NCBI RefSeq assembly: GCF_021789315.1
Contig: NZ_CP084561.1
Span: 3,286,001-3,350,000, forward strand
Source: Arthrobacter sp. FW305-BF8
GTDB lineage: Bacteria; Actinomycetota; Actinomycetes; Actinomycetales; Micrococcaceae
Reading direction: 5' to 3'
DNA: 64,000 nt
Below are positions 46,023 to 54,808 of this stretch, one piece after another. Position 1 is the first letter of the stretch, and each line of letters begins with the position of its first letter. The notes beneath the pieces were generated by a model, which was given only the letters and a program-made list of their open reading frames with translations, was not told the origin of the DNA and ran no database searches. A program made the translations under genes and the position numbers.

Positions 46023-46325
46023 GTGCTGTCCCTCGTGATCGTGGTCCTGGTGACCGCTGCCGCCGGGTTCGTCGTCTGGGCCAACGACCGGCGCCACACC
46101 AAGTACGGCATCCTCGTGCCGGCGGGCACCGCTGCCGCGGTGGGCATGCTCGCCTGGATCATCTGCATCTGGGCGGGGCTGGGCTACCAGCCCGGCCTGA
46201 CCTGGCTGTCCTGGGTCCTGCCCATGGCGGCCGGGACGGCTGCTGCCCTGGCAGTGGCGGTCTACCTCGGCCGGGCACGCGCCAGGCAGGACACCCAGCG
46301 GCTGACGGCAGCGCTGAAAATTTAG
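46023..46325 (+). CDS. Small three-helix membrane protein
   Basis: 100 residues with three predicted helices (LSLVIVVLVTAAAGFVVWA, GILVPAGTAAAVGMLAWIIC, SWVLPMAAGTAAALAVAVY) and a basic C-terminus. GTG start, 8 bases after DUF3107. No family is recognised beyond actinobacterial hypotheticals. Its stop codon borders the left repeat of the metal cassette. Confidence 0.7.
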   Translation: MLSLVIVVLVTAAAGFVVWANDRRHTKYGILVPAGTAAAVGMLAWIICIWAGLGYQPGLTWLSWVLPMAAGTAAALAVAVYLGRARARQDTQRLTAALKI

Positions 46326-46353
46326 CTACCGCAGGATCTGGGCGGCGCCAGGT

Positions 46354-46400
46354 CCCCTGGGCATCAGTGACCACCACCCAAGCGGGTGCGTGGTCACTGT
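46354..46400. repeat. Left copy of 47-bp direct repeat, remnant of PCD-VOC 3' coding sequence
   Basis: Matches 48357-48403 over 27 identical bases, 3 mismatches and 17 identical bases, in the same orientation. Read on the minus strand it encodes the same HAP.WVVVTDAQG stretch found near the C-terminus of the PCD-VOC protein. It carries an imperfect inverted repeat GTGACCAC...GTGGTCAC. It behaves like an attachment-site copy or a displaced gene end. Confidence 0.85.
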
Positions 46401-46458
46401 CCCTTAACCTGCTTCCCAGTAGGGATCGTCATCACGCAGCGGCGCAACGCTGGCTCAA

Positions 46459-46474
46459 TACATCCGCTGATGTA
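46459..46474. promoter_or_regulatory. Candidate CmtR operator
   Basis: TACATC-cgct-GATGTA, perfect six-base arms, lies 12 bases upstream of the regulator's ATG where a promoter is expected. It suits an ArsR-family winged-helix dimer that would repress the cassette until metal binds. Confidence 0.5.
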
Positions 46475-46485
46475 CCGTTGGACGT

Positions 46486-46812
46486 ATGCAGACTCTGACA
46501 CACGCTCCGGTGCTGGCCCGGTTCGGGTACGCGGTCTCTGACCCGACGCGTGCACGGATCCTGCTGGCACTGGCCGATGCGCCAGCCTACCCCTCTGACC
46601 TTGCTGATTCCCTGGCGGTGTCGCGCCAGAGCATGTCCAACCATTTGACCTGTTTGCGCGGCTGCGGCCTGGTGGTGGCTGTCCCGCACGGCAGGCGGAC
46701 GCGGTATGAGCTCGCCGACTCCCGGCTGGGTCACGCCATCCGGGATCTGATCGGAGTGGTGCTTGCCGTGGATCCGGCGTGCTGCGCACCTGACGGGACG
46801 TGCCTGGCATGA
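46486..46812 (+). CDS. cmtR: ArsR-family metal sensor, CmtR-like (Cd/Pb type)
   Basis: 108 residues with the winged helix VSDPTRARILLALADAPAYP and the recognition helix VSRQSMSNHLTCLRGCGLVV. Cys56 and Cys60 in that helix, and Cys99/100/106 at the C-terminus (DPACCAPDGTC), match the Cd(II)/Pb(II) ligand layout of mycobacterial CmtR (Cys57, Cys61, Cys102). Binding of soft metals should release the operator at 46459. The stop overlaps the transporter start as ATGA. Confidence 0.88.
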   Translation: MQTLTHAPVLARFGYAVSDPTRARILLALADAPAYPSDLADSLAVSRQSMSNHLTCLRGCGLVVAVPHGRRTRYELADSRLGHAIRDLIGVVLAVDPACCAPDGTCLA

Positions 46813-47594
46813 GCGCTGTGCAGGCGTCACCGGCGCCGGCTCGGCGCTCGGTCCTGAACCGCCGTATCCGCCTCTTCGCGGCGGCCACGATCACCTACAA
46901 CGTGATTGAAGCCGCGGCGGCCCTGTGGGCCGGCGGCGTCGCGGACTCCTCCGCGCTTATCGGATTCGGGCTGGACTCAGTAATCGAGGTTACCTCCGCC
47001 CTTGCTTTGTCATGGCAGTTCTCCTCTAAGGACCCTGAGCGACGGGAACACCTCACCCTGCGGATTATCGCCCTGTCCTTCTTCGCGCTGGCGGCGTTCG
47101 TCTCCGTTGACGCCATCCGGTCCCTGGCCGGCGGCGGGGAGGCCCAGCATTCGACCCCCGGGATCGTGATCGCCGCGCTGAGTTTGGCCATCATGCCTGT
47201 TCTGTCCTGGCTGCAGCGCCGGGCCGGCCGTGAGCTGGGCTCCAAGACTGCTGTTGCCGACTCCAAGCAGACGCTGCTTTGCACATACCTCTCCGCGGTC
47301 CTGTTGATCGGCCTCGTCCTGAACAGCACGCTGGGCTGGTGGTGGGCCGACGCCGGCGCCGCCCTGGTGATCGCGGCGATCGCCGTCCGTGAGGGTGTCA
47401 ATGCGTGGCGCGGGGACGTGTGCTGCACGGTCCCGCAGGCGGTGCCCGGTGAAGACCAGGAAGCATCGTCTGTGCCGTCCGCGGACGGCTGCTGCGACGG
47501 CTGCACAGCATCAGAACCGGCGCCTGCACTACAGGTACTGGGCCTGCCGCTGGTCCGCCGGGACAACCGCGACCAGGAAAGCATCCACCCCTGA
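46809..47594 (+). CDS. CDF-family cation transporter with Cys-rich C-terminus
   Basis: 261 residues with about six helices of the cation diffusion facilitator fold (YNVIEAAAALWAGGVADSSA, GFGLDSVIEVTSALALSW, WWADAGAALVIAAIAVREGV). Asp residues replace the usual His/Asp zinc pair partners in part. The C-terminal tail has GDVCCTVP and DGCCDGCTASE, a likely soft-metal-binding region instead of the normal cytoplasmic domain. With the CmtR-like regulator it probably exports Cd, Pb or Zn. ATG 46809 is preferred to 46800 because of the ATGA overlap. The stop shares one base with the next start. Confidence 0.82.
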   Translation: MSAVQASPAPARRSVLNRRIRLFAAATITYNVIEAAAALWAGGVADSSALIGFGLDSVIEVTSALALSWQFSSKDPERREHLTLRIIALSFFALAAFVSVDAIRSLAGGGEAQHSTPGIVIAALSLAIMPVLSWLQRRAGRELGSKTAVADSKQTLLCTYLSAVLLIGLVLNSTLGWWWADAGAALVIAAIAVREGVNAWRGDVCCTVPQAVPGEDQEASSVPSADGCCDGCTASEPAPALQVLGLPLVRRDNRDQESIHP

Positions 47595-48295
47595 TGCCGC
47601 AAACGACACAAGCCACCCCCACACCTTCCAAGCCTGGAGACCCGGCGCGGAAGGCGCGTCTGGTTATCTGGATCCTGCTCGGGGTCATCGTCGCCGCCGG
47701 CGTCATCTGGTACACCGTGTTCAACGCGACCAAGGCCGCCCAGCCCGCCGCGCAGCCGGTCGCCGACGCCCAACTGGTCCGCGAAGACAGCCACCGCGTC
47801 ACTTCACCTCCCACCGAGAAGGCCCAGCTCGTGGAGTTCCTGGATTTCGAATGCGAGTCCTGCCGGGCGGCGGTGCCGCTGGTGGAGGAACTGAAGAAGG
47901 AATACGGGGACCGCATCACCTTCGTGAACCGCTACTTCCCGCTGCCGGGCCACCGGAACTCGGGCACAGCTGCTCTGGCAGTGGAAGCAGCCGCGCAGCA
48001 AGGCAAATACCAGCAGATGTACATCAAGATGTTCGAGACCCAGCCGCAGTGGGGAGAGAAGCAGGCGTCTCAGGGACCCCAGTTCCGCACCTTCGCCCAG
48101 GAACTCGGCCTGGACATGCCTACATATGATGCCGCGGTCGCGGATGAGAAAACCAAAAACCGGATCCGCAAGGACATCGCCGACGGCACCGCCCTCGGCG
48201 TGACCGGCACTCCGACGTTTTTCCTGAACGGGGAAAAGCTGACCCTCAACTCGGAAGAGCAGTTCCGGCAACTGCTGGACAACGCCGCTAAATAG
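47594..48295 (+). CDS. DsbA-like membrane-anchored thioredoxin-fold oxidoreductase
   Basis: 233 residues. An N-terminal membrane anchor (LVIWILLGVIVAAGVIWYTV) is followed by a DsbA/thioredoxin domain with active site FECESC and the cis-Pro stretch GVTGTPTFFLNG. It would form or repair disulfides outside the membrane. In this cassette it may protect extracytoplasmic thiols from metal attack or assist the transporter. TGATG overlap with the CDF gene. Confidence 0.88.
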   Translation: MPQTTQATPTPSKPGDPARKARLVIWILLGVIVAAGVIWYTVFNATKAAQPAAQPVADAQLVREDSHRVTSPPTEKAQLVEFLDFECESCRAAVPLVEELKKEYGDRITFVNRYFPLPGHRNSGTAALAVEAAAQQGKYQQMYIKMFETQPQWGEKQASQGPQFRTFAQELGLDMPTYDAAVADEKTKNRIRKDIADGTALGVTGTPTFFLNGEKLTLNSEEQFRQLLDNAAK

Positions 48296-48974
48296 ACCCC
48301 GGAGGCGCGGCAACGTCCGGACCGCGGCCTTCCTCGGTGTGCAGGCAGAGCCGGTTCCCCTGGGCATCAGTGACCACCACCCAGTTGGGTGCGTGGTCAC
48401 TGTTCATTTGTGCCCCGGTTGCCGCGGTCTTCTCCAGTACTGGTGCCGACTCGGCCTTGGAGCGGTGGACATCGAGATGCAGGCGGTTGTCGTTCGGCGT
48501 CAGCGTCTCCTGAAACCACACGCTTGGTCCGCGCCCGTAGGGGTCAACCAGGTCCCCGGACCTGCCCTTCCGGTAGCCGAGGGCTACCCGCCAGACCTCG
48601 GAAATTTCCGCCGCGTCAGCCGTGTCGATGCCGATGTCCACCGTCCGGTACAGGCCGGGCTGGGCTTCGGCGCCAGCCGCCGAGGCGGCATCGCTGACGG
48701 AGGCGGCAGCACGGGTATCCCGCGCGGACACCTCACCGCCGACGTCGTGGGAACTGAACCGGATGAACACCCGGTTATAGCGCCATTCCAGGTCCGGATG
48801 GTGGTCCATGTCCTCTGCCAGACGCCCGACGGCGGCAATCAGCTCCAGTGCGACCGCCGCCGTCGGCGTCTTATAAACAGTGATAAGCCCGCCGAGGCGG
48901 TAGCGCCAGTCGGGCAGCCCGGCGAGCGCTTCGTCGATCTGGGGTCGGGTGAGGATGTCGTCGCTGGCTGCCAC
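48288..48974 (-). CDS. Pterin-4a-carbinolamine dehydratase fused to a VOC/glyoxalase-like domain
   Basis: 228 residues. The N-terminal domain (1-95) is PCD-like, with DILTRPQIDEALAGLPDWRY, the active-site MDHHPDLEWRYNRVFIRFSSH and HDVGGEV. The C-terminal half (about 115-220) is VOC-like, ending NWVVVTDAQGNRLCLHTEEG. The fusion occurs in actinobacteria as a hypothetical. GTG 48974 follows AGGAG. Its 3' end overlaps the DsbA gene end by 8 bases and contains the right copy of the 47-bp repeat, so the present 3' end may have been supplied by the inserted cassette. Confidence 0.82.
   Translation of the reverse strand: MAASDDILTRPQIDEALAGLPDWRYRLGGLITVYKTPTAAVALELIAAVGRLAEDMDHHPDLEWRYNRVFIRFSSHDVGGEVSARDTRAAASVSDAASAAGAEAQPGLYRTVDIGIDTADAAEISEVWRVALGYRKGRSGDLVDPYGRGPSVWFQETLTPNDNRLHLDVHRSKAESAPVLEKTAATGAQMNSDHAPNWVVVTDAQGNRLCLHTEEGRGPDVAAPPGSI
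48357..48403. repeat. Right copy of 47-bp direct repeat within the PCD-VOC gene
   Basis: Lies in the C-terminal coding part of the PCD-VOC gene. It is the same sequence as 46354-46400 apart from AGC/GTT in the centre. Contains GTGACCAC / GTGGTCAC inverted arms. Confidence 0.85.
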
Positions 48975-49037
48975 AACTGGCTCCTGGGAAGTACCTGTTG
49001 AGCTGGCCGCACGCCACCGGGCACGGGTTGGCCGGGC

Positions 49038-50087
<1,050 letters not shown>

Positions 50088-50108
50088 TTAGGTCAAAGGT
50101 GACGCGGG

Positions 50109-51374
50109 TCAAATGCTGAGTGCAGCGGCAGATCCCAGAGGGTCTGGGAGCCCGGGAGAGAACCTGCCCGGCCGGAACTTGGCCCAGCGCGGATCGGTGA
50201 TGCCGTCCATGAGCTGGCGACAGATGACCGCGGCGGCCGGGGTCAGCAGGACGCCGTGGCGGAAGAAGCCGGTGGCGATGATGAGGCCAGCCACGTCCGT
50301 GCCGGCATCTTGCCCGCCGGCCGGCACCCGGCCCAGCAGCGGGGCGTTGTCCGGCGTGCCGGGCCGGGCCCGGGCGGTGGCTTCGAGCAGCTCGAGCTCT
50401 GCGACTGCCGGCACCAGCGCCTGGGCGTCGCGCAGCAGCTGGTAGACACCCCCGGCGCTGGTGCCCGGCACGCCGTCCTCACGCTGGGTGGCGCCGATCA
50501 CCACCGTGCCGTCCCGGCGGGGCACCACGTACACCGGCACGCCCCGCACCATGCCGCGGACCGTTGCGGTGAGCAGGGGCTGCAGGTGTTCGGGGACCCT
50601 GAGCCTGAGGATGTCTCCGTAAACCGGGCGCAGCGGCAGCTGCAGGCCTTCCGGAAGGTTCTGCAGGCGCGCCGCGGCCAAGCCGTTGGCCACCACCGTC
50701 TCGGCCGCCGTGACGGACCCGCCGCCCGCCAGCCGTACCCCGCAGACCCGGGCGCCGTCCCAGAGCAGGCCGGCGGCGTGCTCCCTCACCGCGTATCCCT
50801 CCGCTGCCACATTTTCCTGACGTTGCGCGGCCAGCTCGGCAGCAAGGGCCCGGACGAGTCTGCGCGGATCCACCTGGTGGTCCGCCGGGATGTCGAGGGC
50901 GCAGGAGATCCCGGGGCTGAGCAGCGGCTCCCGGGAACGTGCCTCGCGGATGGTCAGCGGTTCCACGTTCAGGCCGTGGGCCCGCTGCACGTCCCGCAGG
51001 TCCATCAGGGCCCGGCGGTCGGCCGGATCGGCACCCACGGCCAGGGTCGGCGTCGTCAGGTAACCGGCATCCCCGCCGGAAATGAGGGTGGCCGCAAAGT
51101 CAGGCCATCGGGCGGAGGATTCCAGCATCAATTCCAGGAGCCCTTCCTCCTGGTAATGCAGCTCGCTGACCGGGGCGAGCATGCCGGCCGCAGCCCAGCT
51201 TGCACCGCTGCCCGGGGCTTCATCGATGAGCACCACCGAACGGCCGGCGCGCCGTGCCTCCCAGGCGATGCCGTGGCCGACGACTCCGCCGCCAACGACG
51301 GCTACATCGGCCTCAAGTCCGACGGGCTCCAACGCGCCCGCGGAGCAATCTTCGCCGCTTATTTTAGGGGGCAT
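50109..51374 (-). CDS. thiO: Glycine oxidase ThiO
   Basis: FAD enzyme oxidising glycine to the imine used by ThiG; 421 residues. FAD motif VAVVGGGVVGHGIAWEARRA at about 24-43, GSGASWAAAGMLAPVSE, and the C-terminal GLIIATGFFRHGVLLTPAA. The first gene after the TPP riboswitch, whose last helix almost touches its GGAAGG ribosome site. Confidence 0.93.
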   Translation of the reverse strand: MPPKISGEDCSAGALEPVGLEADVAVVGGGVVGHGIAWEARRAGRSVVLIDEAPGSGASWAAAGMLAPVSELHYQEEGLLELMLESSARWPDFAATLISGGDAGYLTTPTLAVGADPADRRALMDLRDVQRAHGLNVEPLTIREARSREPLLSPGISCALDIPADHQVDPRRLVRALAAELAAQRQENVAAEGYAVREHAAGLLWDGARVCGVRLAGGGSVTAAETVVANGLAAARLQNLPEGLQLPLRPVYGDILRLRVPEHLQPLLTATVRGMVRGVPVYVVPRRDGTVVIGATQREDGVPGTSAGGVYQLLRDAQALVPAVAELELLEATARARPGTPDNAPLLGRVPAGGQDAGTDVAGLIIATGFFRHGVLLTPAAAVICRQLMDGITDPRWAKFRPGRFSPGLPDPLGSAAALSI

Positions 51375-51382
51375 GGAATTCC

Positions 51383-51480
51383 TTCCCTACGCCGGTACTA
51401 ACCGGATCAGGTCAAGCGGTCGGCTCTGACGCCCTCTCAGCCCTGCGTCTTTATGACAGCAGCAACGGGCTCCCGCGGTA
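51383..51480 (-). promoter_or_regulatory. TPP (THI-box) riboswitch controlling thiO-thiS-thiG
   Basis: On the minus strand the conserved elements appear in order: the CGGGAGCCCG stem, GGGCTGAGAGGG, CTTGACCTGATCCGGTTA, and GTACCGGCGTAGGGAA. They end 8 bases before the thiO ATG. Binding of thiamine pyrophosphate should hide the ribosome site and lower translation of thiO. Confidence 0.93.
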
Positions 51481-51513
51481 CCTGCCCAGTTTAGAGGAAC
51501 TAAGGTGGTTGCC

Positions 51514-52215
51514 ATGACCGTGCACTCTGCCCACACCGCTGCCCGCCTGTACCTCTGCACCGACGCCCGCAAGGACCGCGGGGACTTCGCGGACTTCGTG
51601 GACGCGGCGTTCGCCGGCGGTGTGGACATCATCCAGTTGCGGGACAAGAGCATCGAGGCAGCCGAGGAACTCGAGCTGCTGGAAGTAGTCCATGCTGCCG
51701 CCCGCAGGCACGGCCGGCTCTGGGCCGTCAATGACCGCGCCGACATCGCGTCCATCGCCGGCGCACCGGTGTTCCATATCGGCCAGAAGGACCTGCCGCT
51801 CCGGGCCGCCCGGAAGCTGCTGCACGATTCCACCGTGATCGGGCTGTCCACCCACAGCACGGACCAGGTGGATGCCGCCGTCGGCGCCGCCCACGGGCGC
51901 AGCGGCCTGGACTATTTCTGCGTGGGCCCGCTGTGGGCCACCCCCACCAAGCCCGGGCGCGCCGCCGTCGGGCTTGACCTGGTGCGCTACGCAGCGGAGG
52001 CCGTCCGCACCGCAAACGAGGACCGGGTCGGCGGCCTGCTGCTGCCCTGGTTCGCGATTGGCGGGATCGACCGCACCAACGTGGAGCAGGTCCTGGCGGC
52101 GGGAGCCAGCCGCATCGTCGTCGTGCGGGCCATCACCGAGGCGCCAGACCCGGCGGCAGCCGCGGCGGAACTGCTCGACGCCCTCGAAGCGACGTCCCCG
52201 GCCGCCGTCTCCTAA
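51514..52215 (+). CDS. thiE: Thiamine-phosphate synthase
   Basis: Joins HMP-PP and thiazole phosphate; 233 residues, TIM barrel. Visible features are [66 protein letters not shown] and [13 protein letters not shown] 51505 is in frame, but ATG 51514 has AAGGTGG upstream at good spacing. It diverges from the riboswitch/thiO unit by only 33 bases. Confidence 0.93.
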   Translation: MTVHSAHTAARLYLCTDARKDRGDFADFVDAAFAGGVDIIQLRDKSIEAAEELELLEVVHAAARRHGRLWAVNDRADIASIAGAPVFHIGQKDLPLRAARKLLHDSTVIGLSTHSTDQVDAAVGAAHGRSGLDYFCVGPLWATPTKPGRAAVGLDLVRYAAEAVRTANEDRVGGLLLPWFAIGGIDRTNVEQVLAAGASRIVVVRAITEAPDPAAAAAELLDALEATSPAAVS

Positions 52216-52254
52216 ATGGAGCGGCCGGCACGCGGGCGCAGAGAGGGCTCTGGG

Positions 52255-52941
52255 CTACCCGCTCAGGCCCAGCTGGACCATCCGCCGGGAGTGGTTCTCC
52301 ACGACTTCGGCGGTGATGCCCCGCACCAGCTCGCGTGCTGTGGCGTCCGTGGCACCGGGCTCCGCCTCGACGAACAGCTCGCCGAGAAAGGCGTGTTCGT
52401 GGCCCACGCGCTGGGCCTGCGTGATCGCTTCGCCGAGGAGGCGGCGGCCCCACAACGCCAGCCGGGACGCGAGCCGGGGATCGTCCGCCAAGGCCCCGCT
52501 GAGCCGTTCCCGCAGCACGGCCGTGGCCTCTTCCGACGACTGAATCTGCTGGATGACGTCACGGGTTCCGGCATCCACAAACCGGGCCACGGCCCGATAG
52601 AAGTCGGCGGAGACCGTGTCCACCACGTAGGCCTTCATCAGGGACTCGTACCAGTCCGCCGGGCGGGTCCGTTCATGGAAGTGGTCCACCGCCAGCTGGA
52701 ACGGCAGCATCGCATCTTCGACGTCGACGCCCATCCCCGCCAGCTTGGCGCTCACGAGCTCGTAGTGCTGGAATTCGATGACGGCGATCCTGCCGAGCAC
52801 GGCACGGTCGTGCAGCGTGGGTGAGTAACGGGCGTCCGACGAGAGCCGTTCGAATGCGGACAGTTCGCCGTAGGCCATCACGCCGAAGAGGTCCGCGACG
52901 AAGCGGTCGTAGCGAGCGGTGTCAGCCGAGGATGTGCCCAT
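52255..52941 (-). CDS. Ferritin-like-fold protein
   Basis: 228 residues, all-helical. Helices carry metal-ligand-like residues: AYGELSAFERLS, VIEFQHYELVSAKL, VDHFHERTRPADWYES and GHEHAFLGELF. It resembles the actinobacterial ferritin-like/MiaE-like family found beside a DEAD helicase in mycobacteria. Function unknown; a di-iron oxygenase or ferritin-like role is possible. ATG 52941. Confidence 0.75.
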   Translation of the reverse strand: MGTSSADTARYDRFVADLFGVMAYGELSAFERLSSDARYSPTLHDRAVLGRIAVIEFQHYELVSAKLAGMGVDVEDAMLPFQLAVDHFHERTRPADWYESLMKAYVVDTVSADFYRAVARFVDAGTRDVIQQIQSSEEATAVLRERLSGALADDPRLASRLALWGRRLLGEAITQAQRVGHEHAFLGELFVEAEPGATDATARELVRGITAEVVENHSRRMVQLGLSG

Positions 52942-52982
52942 AATCCAAGACTAACGGCGCAATTCGGGCTAACCTGATTTTC

Positions 52983-54506
52983 GTGTCACATCATCGGTTG
53001 TCGCCCAACGTCCACGAGCAGACCAACGCGCTCGAGGAGGCATTGAGCGCGCTGCGGACGGAGCTGGAGCTACCGGGGGAATTCCCCGAGGACGTGCTCA
53101 AGGAAGCCGAAGCGGCCGTCGCCGACCGGGGATTCCCGGCCCTGGACCTGACCGGAGTGGACTTCCTGACCATCGATCCGCCGTCGTCCACCGACCTTGA
53201 CCAGGCACTGTTCATCGAACGCCTCGGTGAGGGCTACCGGATCCTCTATGCCATTGCCGACGTTCCGTCGTTCGTGCAGCCGGGCGGCGCTCTCGACGCC
53301 GAGACCCGCCGCCGAGGACAGACCTTCTATGCCCCGGACGGCCGGATCCCACTGCATCCGGAGGTCATCAGCGAGAACGCCGGCAGCCTGCTGGCAGGGC
53401 AGCTGTGCTCCGCCTTCGTCTGGGAGTTCGAACTCGACGCCGCCGCCGAGGTGGTGTCGGTGCTGGTGCGCCGGGCCGCCGTGCGCAGCCGGGCCAAACT
53501 CAACTACAAGGGCGTCCAGGCAGAACTGGATGCCGGCACGGCCGCTCCCATCCTGCAACTCCTGCGCGAGGTGGGGCGCAAGCGCGTCGACCTGGAACGG
53601 GCCCGCGGTGGGGCCAGCCTGAACATGCCGGAACAGGAGATCGTCCAGCTTCCCGACGGCGGCTACCGGATCGTGGCGGTCCCCCAGCTGCCGGTTGAGG
53701 ACTGGAACGCCCAGATTTCGCTCATGACCGGCATGGCCGCCGCTTCCCTGATGCTCAACGGCAAGGTGGGGATCCTCCGGACCATGCCTGCCCCGGATGA
53801 GCGCTCACTGGGCCACTTCAGGCGGCAGACAGCCGCGCTGGGCAAGCCGTGGGACGGGCAGGAAACCTACGGCGAGTACCTGCGCACCCTGGACCCCACC
53901 GACCACCGGCAATTGGCCATCCTCCACGCCGCAGGCATGCTCTTCCGCGGCGCCGCGTACACGCATTTCGACGGAACCGTTCCGGAGGACGCGGTCCAGT
54001 CAGCCATCGGCACGGCGTATGCCCACACCACCGCTCCGCTCCGCCGCCTCGTGGACCGCTTTGTGTTGGTCATCTGCGAGGCCCTGAGCAATGACCTGCC
54101 GGTGCCGGCCTGGGCCCGGGAGGCGCTCCCCTCGCTGCCCGAGATCATGGCCTACTCGGACCAGCTGGCGGCAAGGATGGAGCGGCTTGCCCTGGACACT
54201 GTGGAAGCCGCGCTGCTGAGCAACCACATCGGGCAGGAGTTCGATGCAGTGGTGATCTCCGGGTCAAAGCCGGCCAAAAACGGCAACGGGAACGGGAACG
54301 GGAACGGCTCGGCCAACGGTAATGGCGGCAAGGGCGTGAACGGCAAGGGGAGCAACGGATCCGGCCCCTCCGGCGTGGTCCAGATCGCCGAACCCGCCGT
54401 GACGGCCAAATGTGAAGGAGAGATGGAACCCGGCACCAGGGTCCGGGTCCGGCTGGTCTCCTCGGACATCGCGACCCGCGAGATCCGCCTCGAACTCGTC
54501 GACTGA
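52983..54506 (+). CDS. RNB-domain exoribonuclease (RNase II/R family)
   Basis: 507 residues. The catalytic motif TIDPPSSTDLDQALFIERL (Asp residues for Mg) is near 60-78, with YAIADVPSFV, ISENAGSLLAGQLCSAFVWE and YAHTTAPLRRLVDRF following. It is short compared with RNase R because the N-terminal cold-shock domains are missing. Near residues 430-465 a low-complexity linker (KNGNGNGNGNGSANGNGGKG) precedes a short beta-rich C-terminal part. GTG 52983. Divergent from the ferritin-like gene; the DEAD-box helicase 300 bases downstream suggests shared RNA turnover. Confidence 0.9.
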   Translation: MSHHRLSPNVHEQTNALEEALSALRTELELPGEFPEDVLKEAEAAVADRGFPALDLTGVDFLTIDPPSSTDLDQALFIERLGEGYRILYAIADVPSFVQPGGALDAETRRRGQTFYAPDGRIPLHPEVISENAGSLLAGQLCSAFVWEFELDAAAEVVSVLVRRAAVRSRAKLNYKGVQAELDAGTAAPILQLLREVGRKRVDLERARGGASLNMPEQEIVQLPDGGYRIVAVPQLPVEDWNAQISLMTGMAAASLMLNGKVGILRTMPAPDERSLGHFRRQTAALGKPWDGQETYGEYLRTLDPTDHRQLAILHAAGMLFRGAAYTHFDGTVPEDAVQSAIGTAYAHTTAPLRRLVDRFVLVICEALSNDLPVPAWAREALPSLPEIMAYSDQLAARMERLALDTVEAALLSNHIGQEFDAVVISGSKPAKNGNGNGNGNGSANGNGGKGVNGKGSNGSGPSGVVQIAEPAVTAKCEGEMEPGTRVRVRLVSSDIATREIRLELVD

Positions 54507-54808
54507 ACCGCTCCTGCGGGCCGCAACTGTCCCCGCGGCGGCCCGAGTCAAGGAAAACACGGGTTTGCCAGTAGACTGGCTAGGTAGTAATGGATGCCCG
54601 GTCGTTGATTTCCGTAAATTGAATTCAACAAGCCCGCCCCTACGCGATCTTGAGTCACACCCGCCGGTCCCCAGTGCCGGCAATTAGATAGCCCGCGATC
54701 GGCTTCCACTGGAATTGCTTGCGCGCCTGAGCGTGCTCCGGAACGGCCCCCGCGGCCGGCCCGTTGAGCAGGCGGCGCCAATGCCCAAATGAATAAGGAA
54801 ACTCCCCT
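54507..54808 (+). promoter_or_regulatory. Leader of the DEAD-box helicase gene
   Basis: 302 bases without a gene. TTGCCA (54565-54570) with TAATGG 17 bases further (54588-54593) could be a promoter, giving a 5' untranslated region of about 200 bases with a GC-rich hairpin near GGCCCCCGCGGCCGGCC. A palindrome TTGAATTCAA lies at 54619-54628. Long leaders are common for cold-induced DEAD-box helicase mRNAs; inference only. Confidence 0.35.

Noticed and set aside
46159..46377. Minus-strand open frame across the left repeat as a functional gene
   Set aside because: It opens with the displaced VVTDAQG stretch and then runs through the coding DNA of the small membrane protein, so it is a gene remnant.
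46403..48350. Complete mobile element with integrase or transposase
   Set aside because: No recombinase, transposase or tRNA target is present between the repeats; only the repeat footprint supports mobility.
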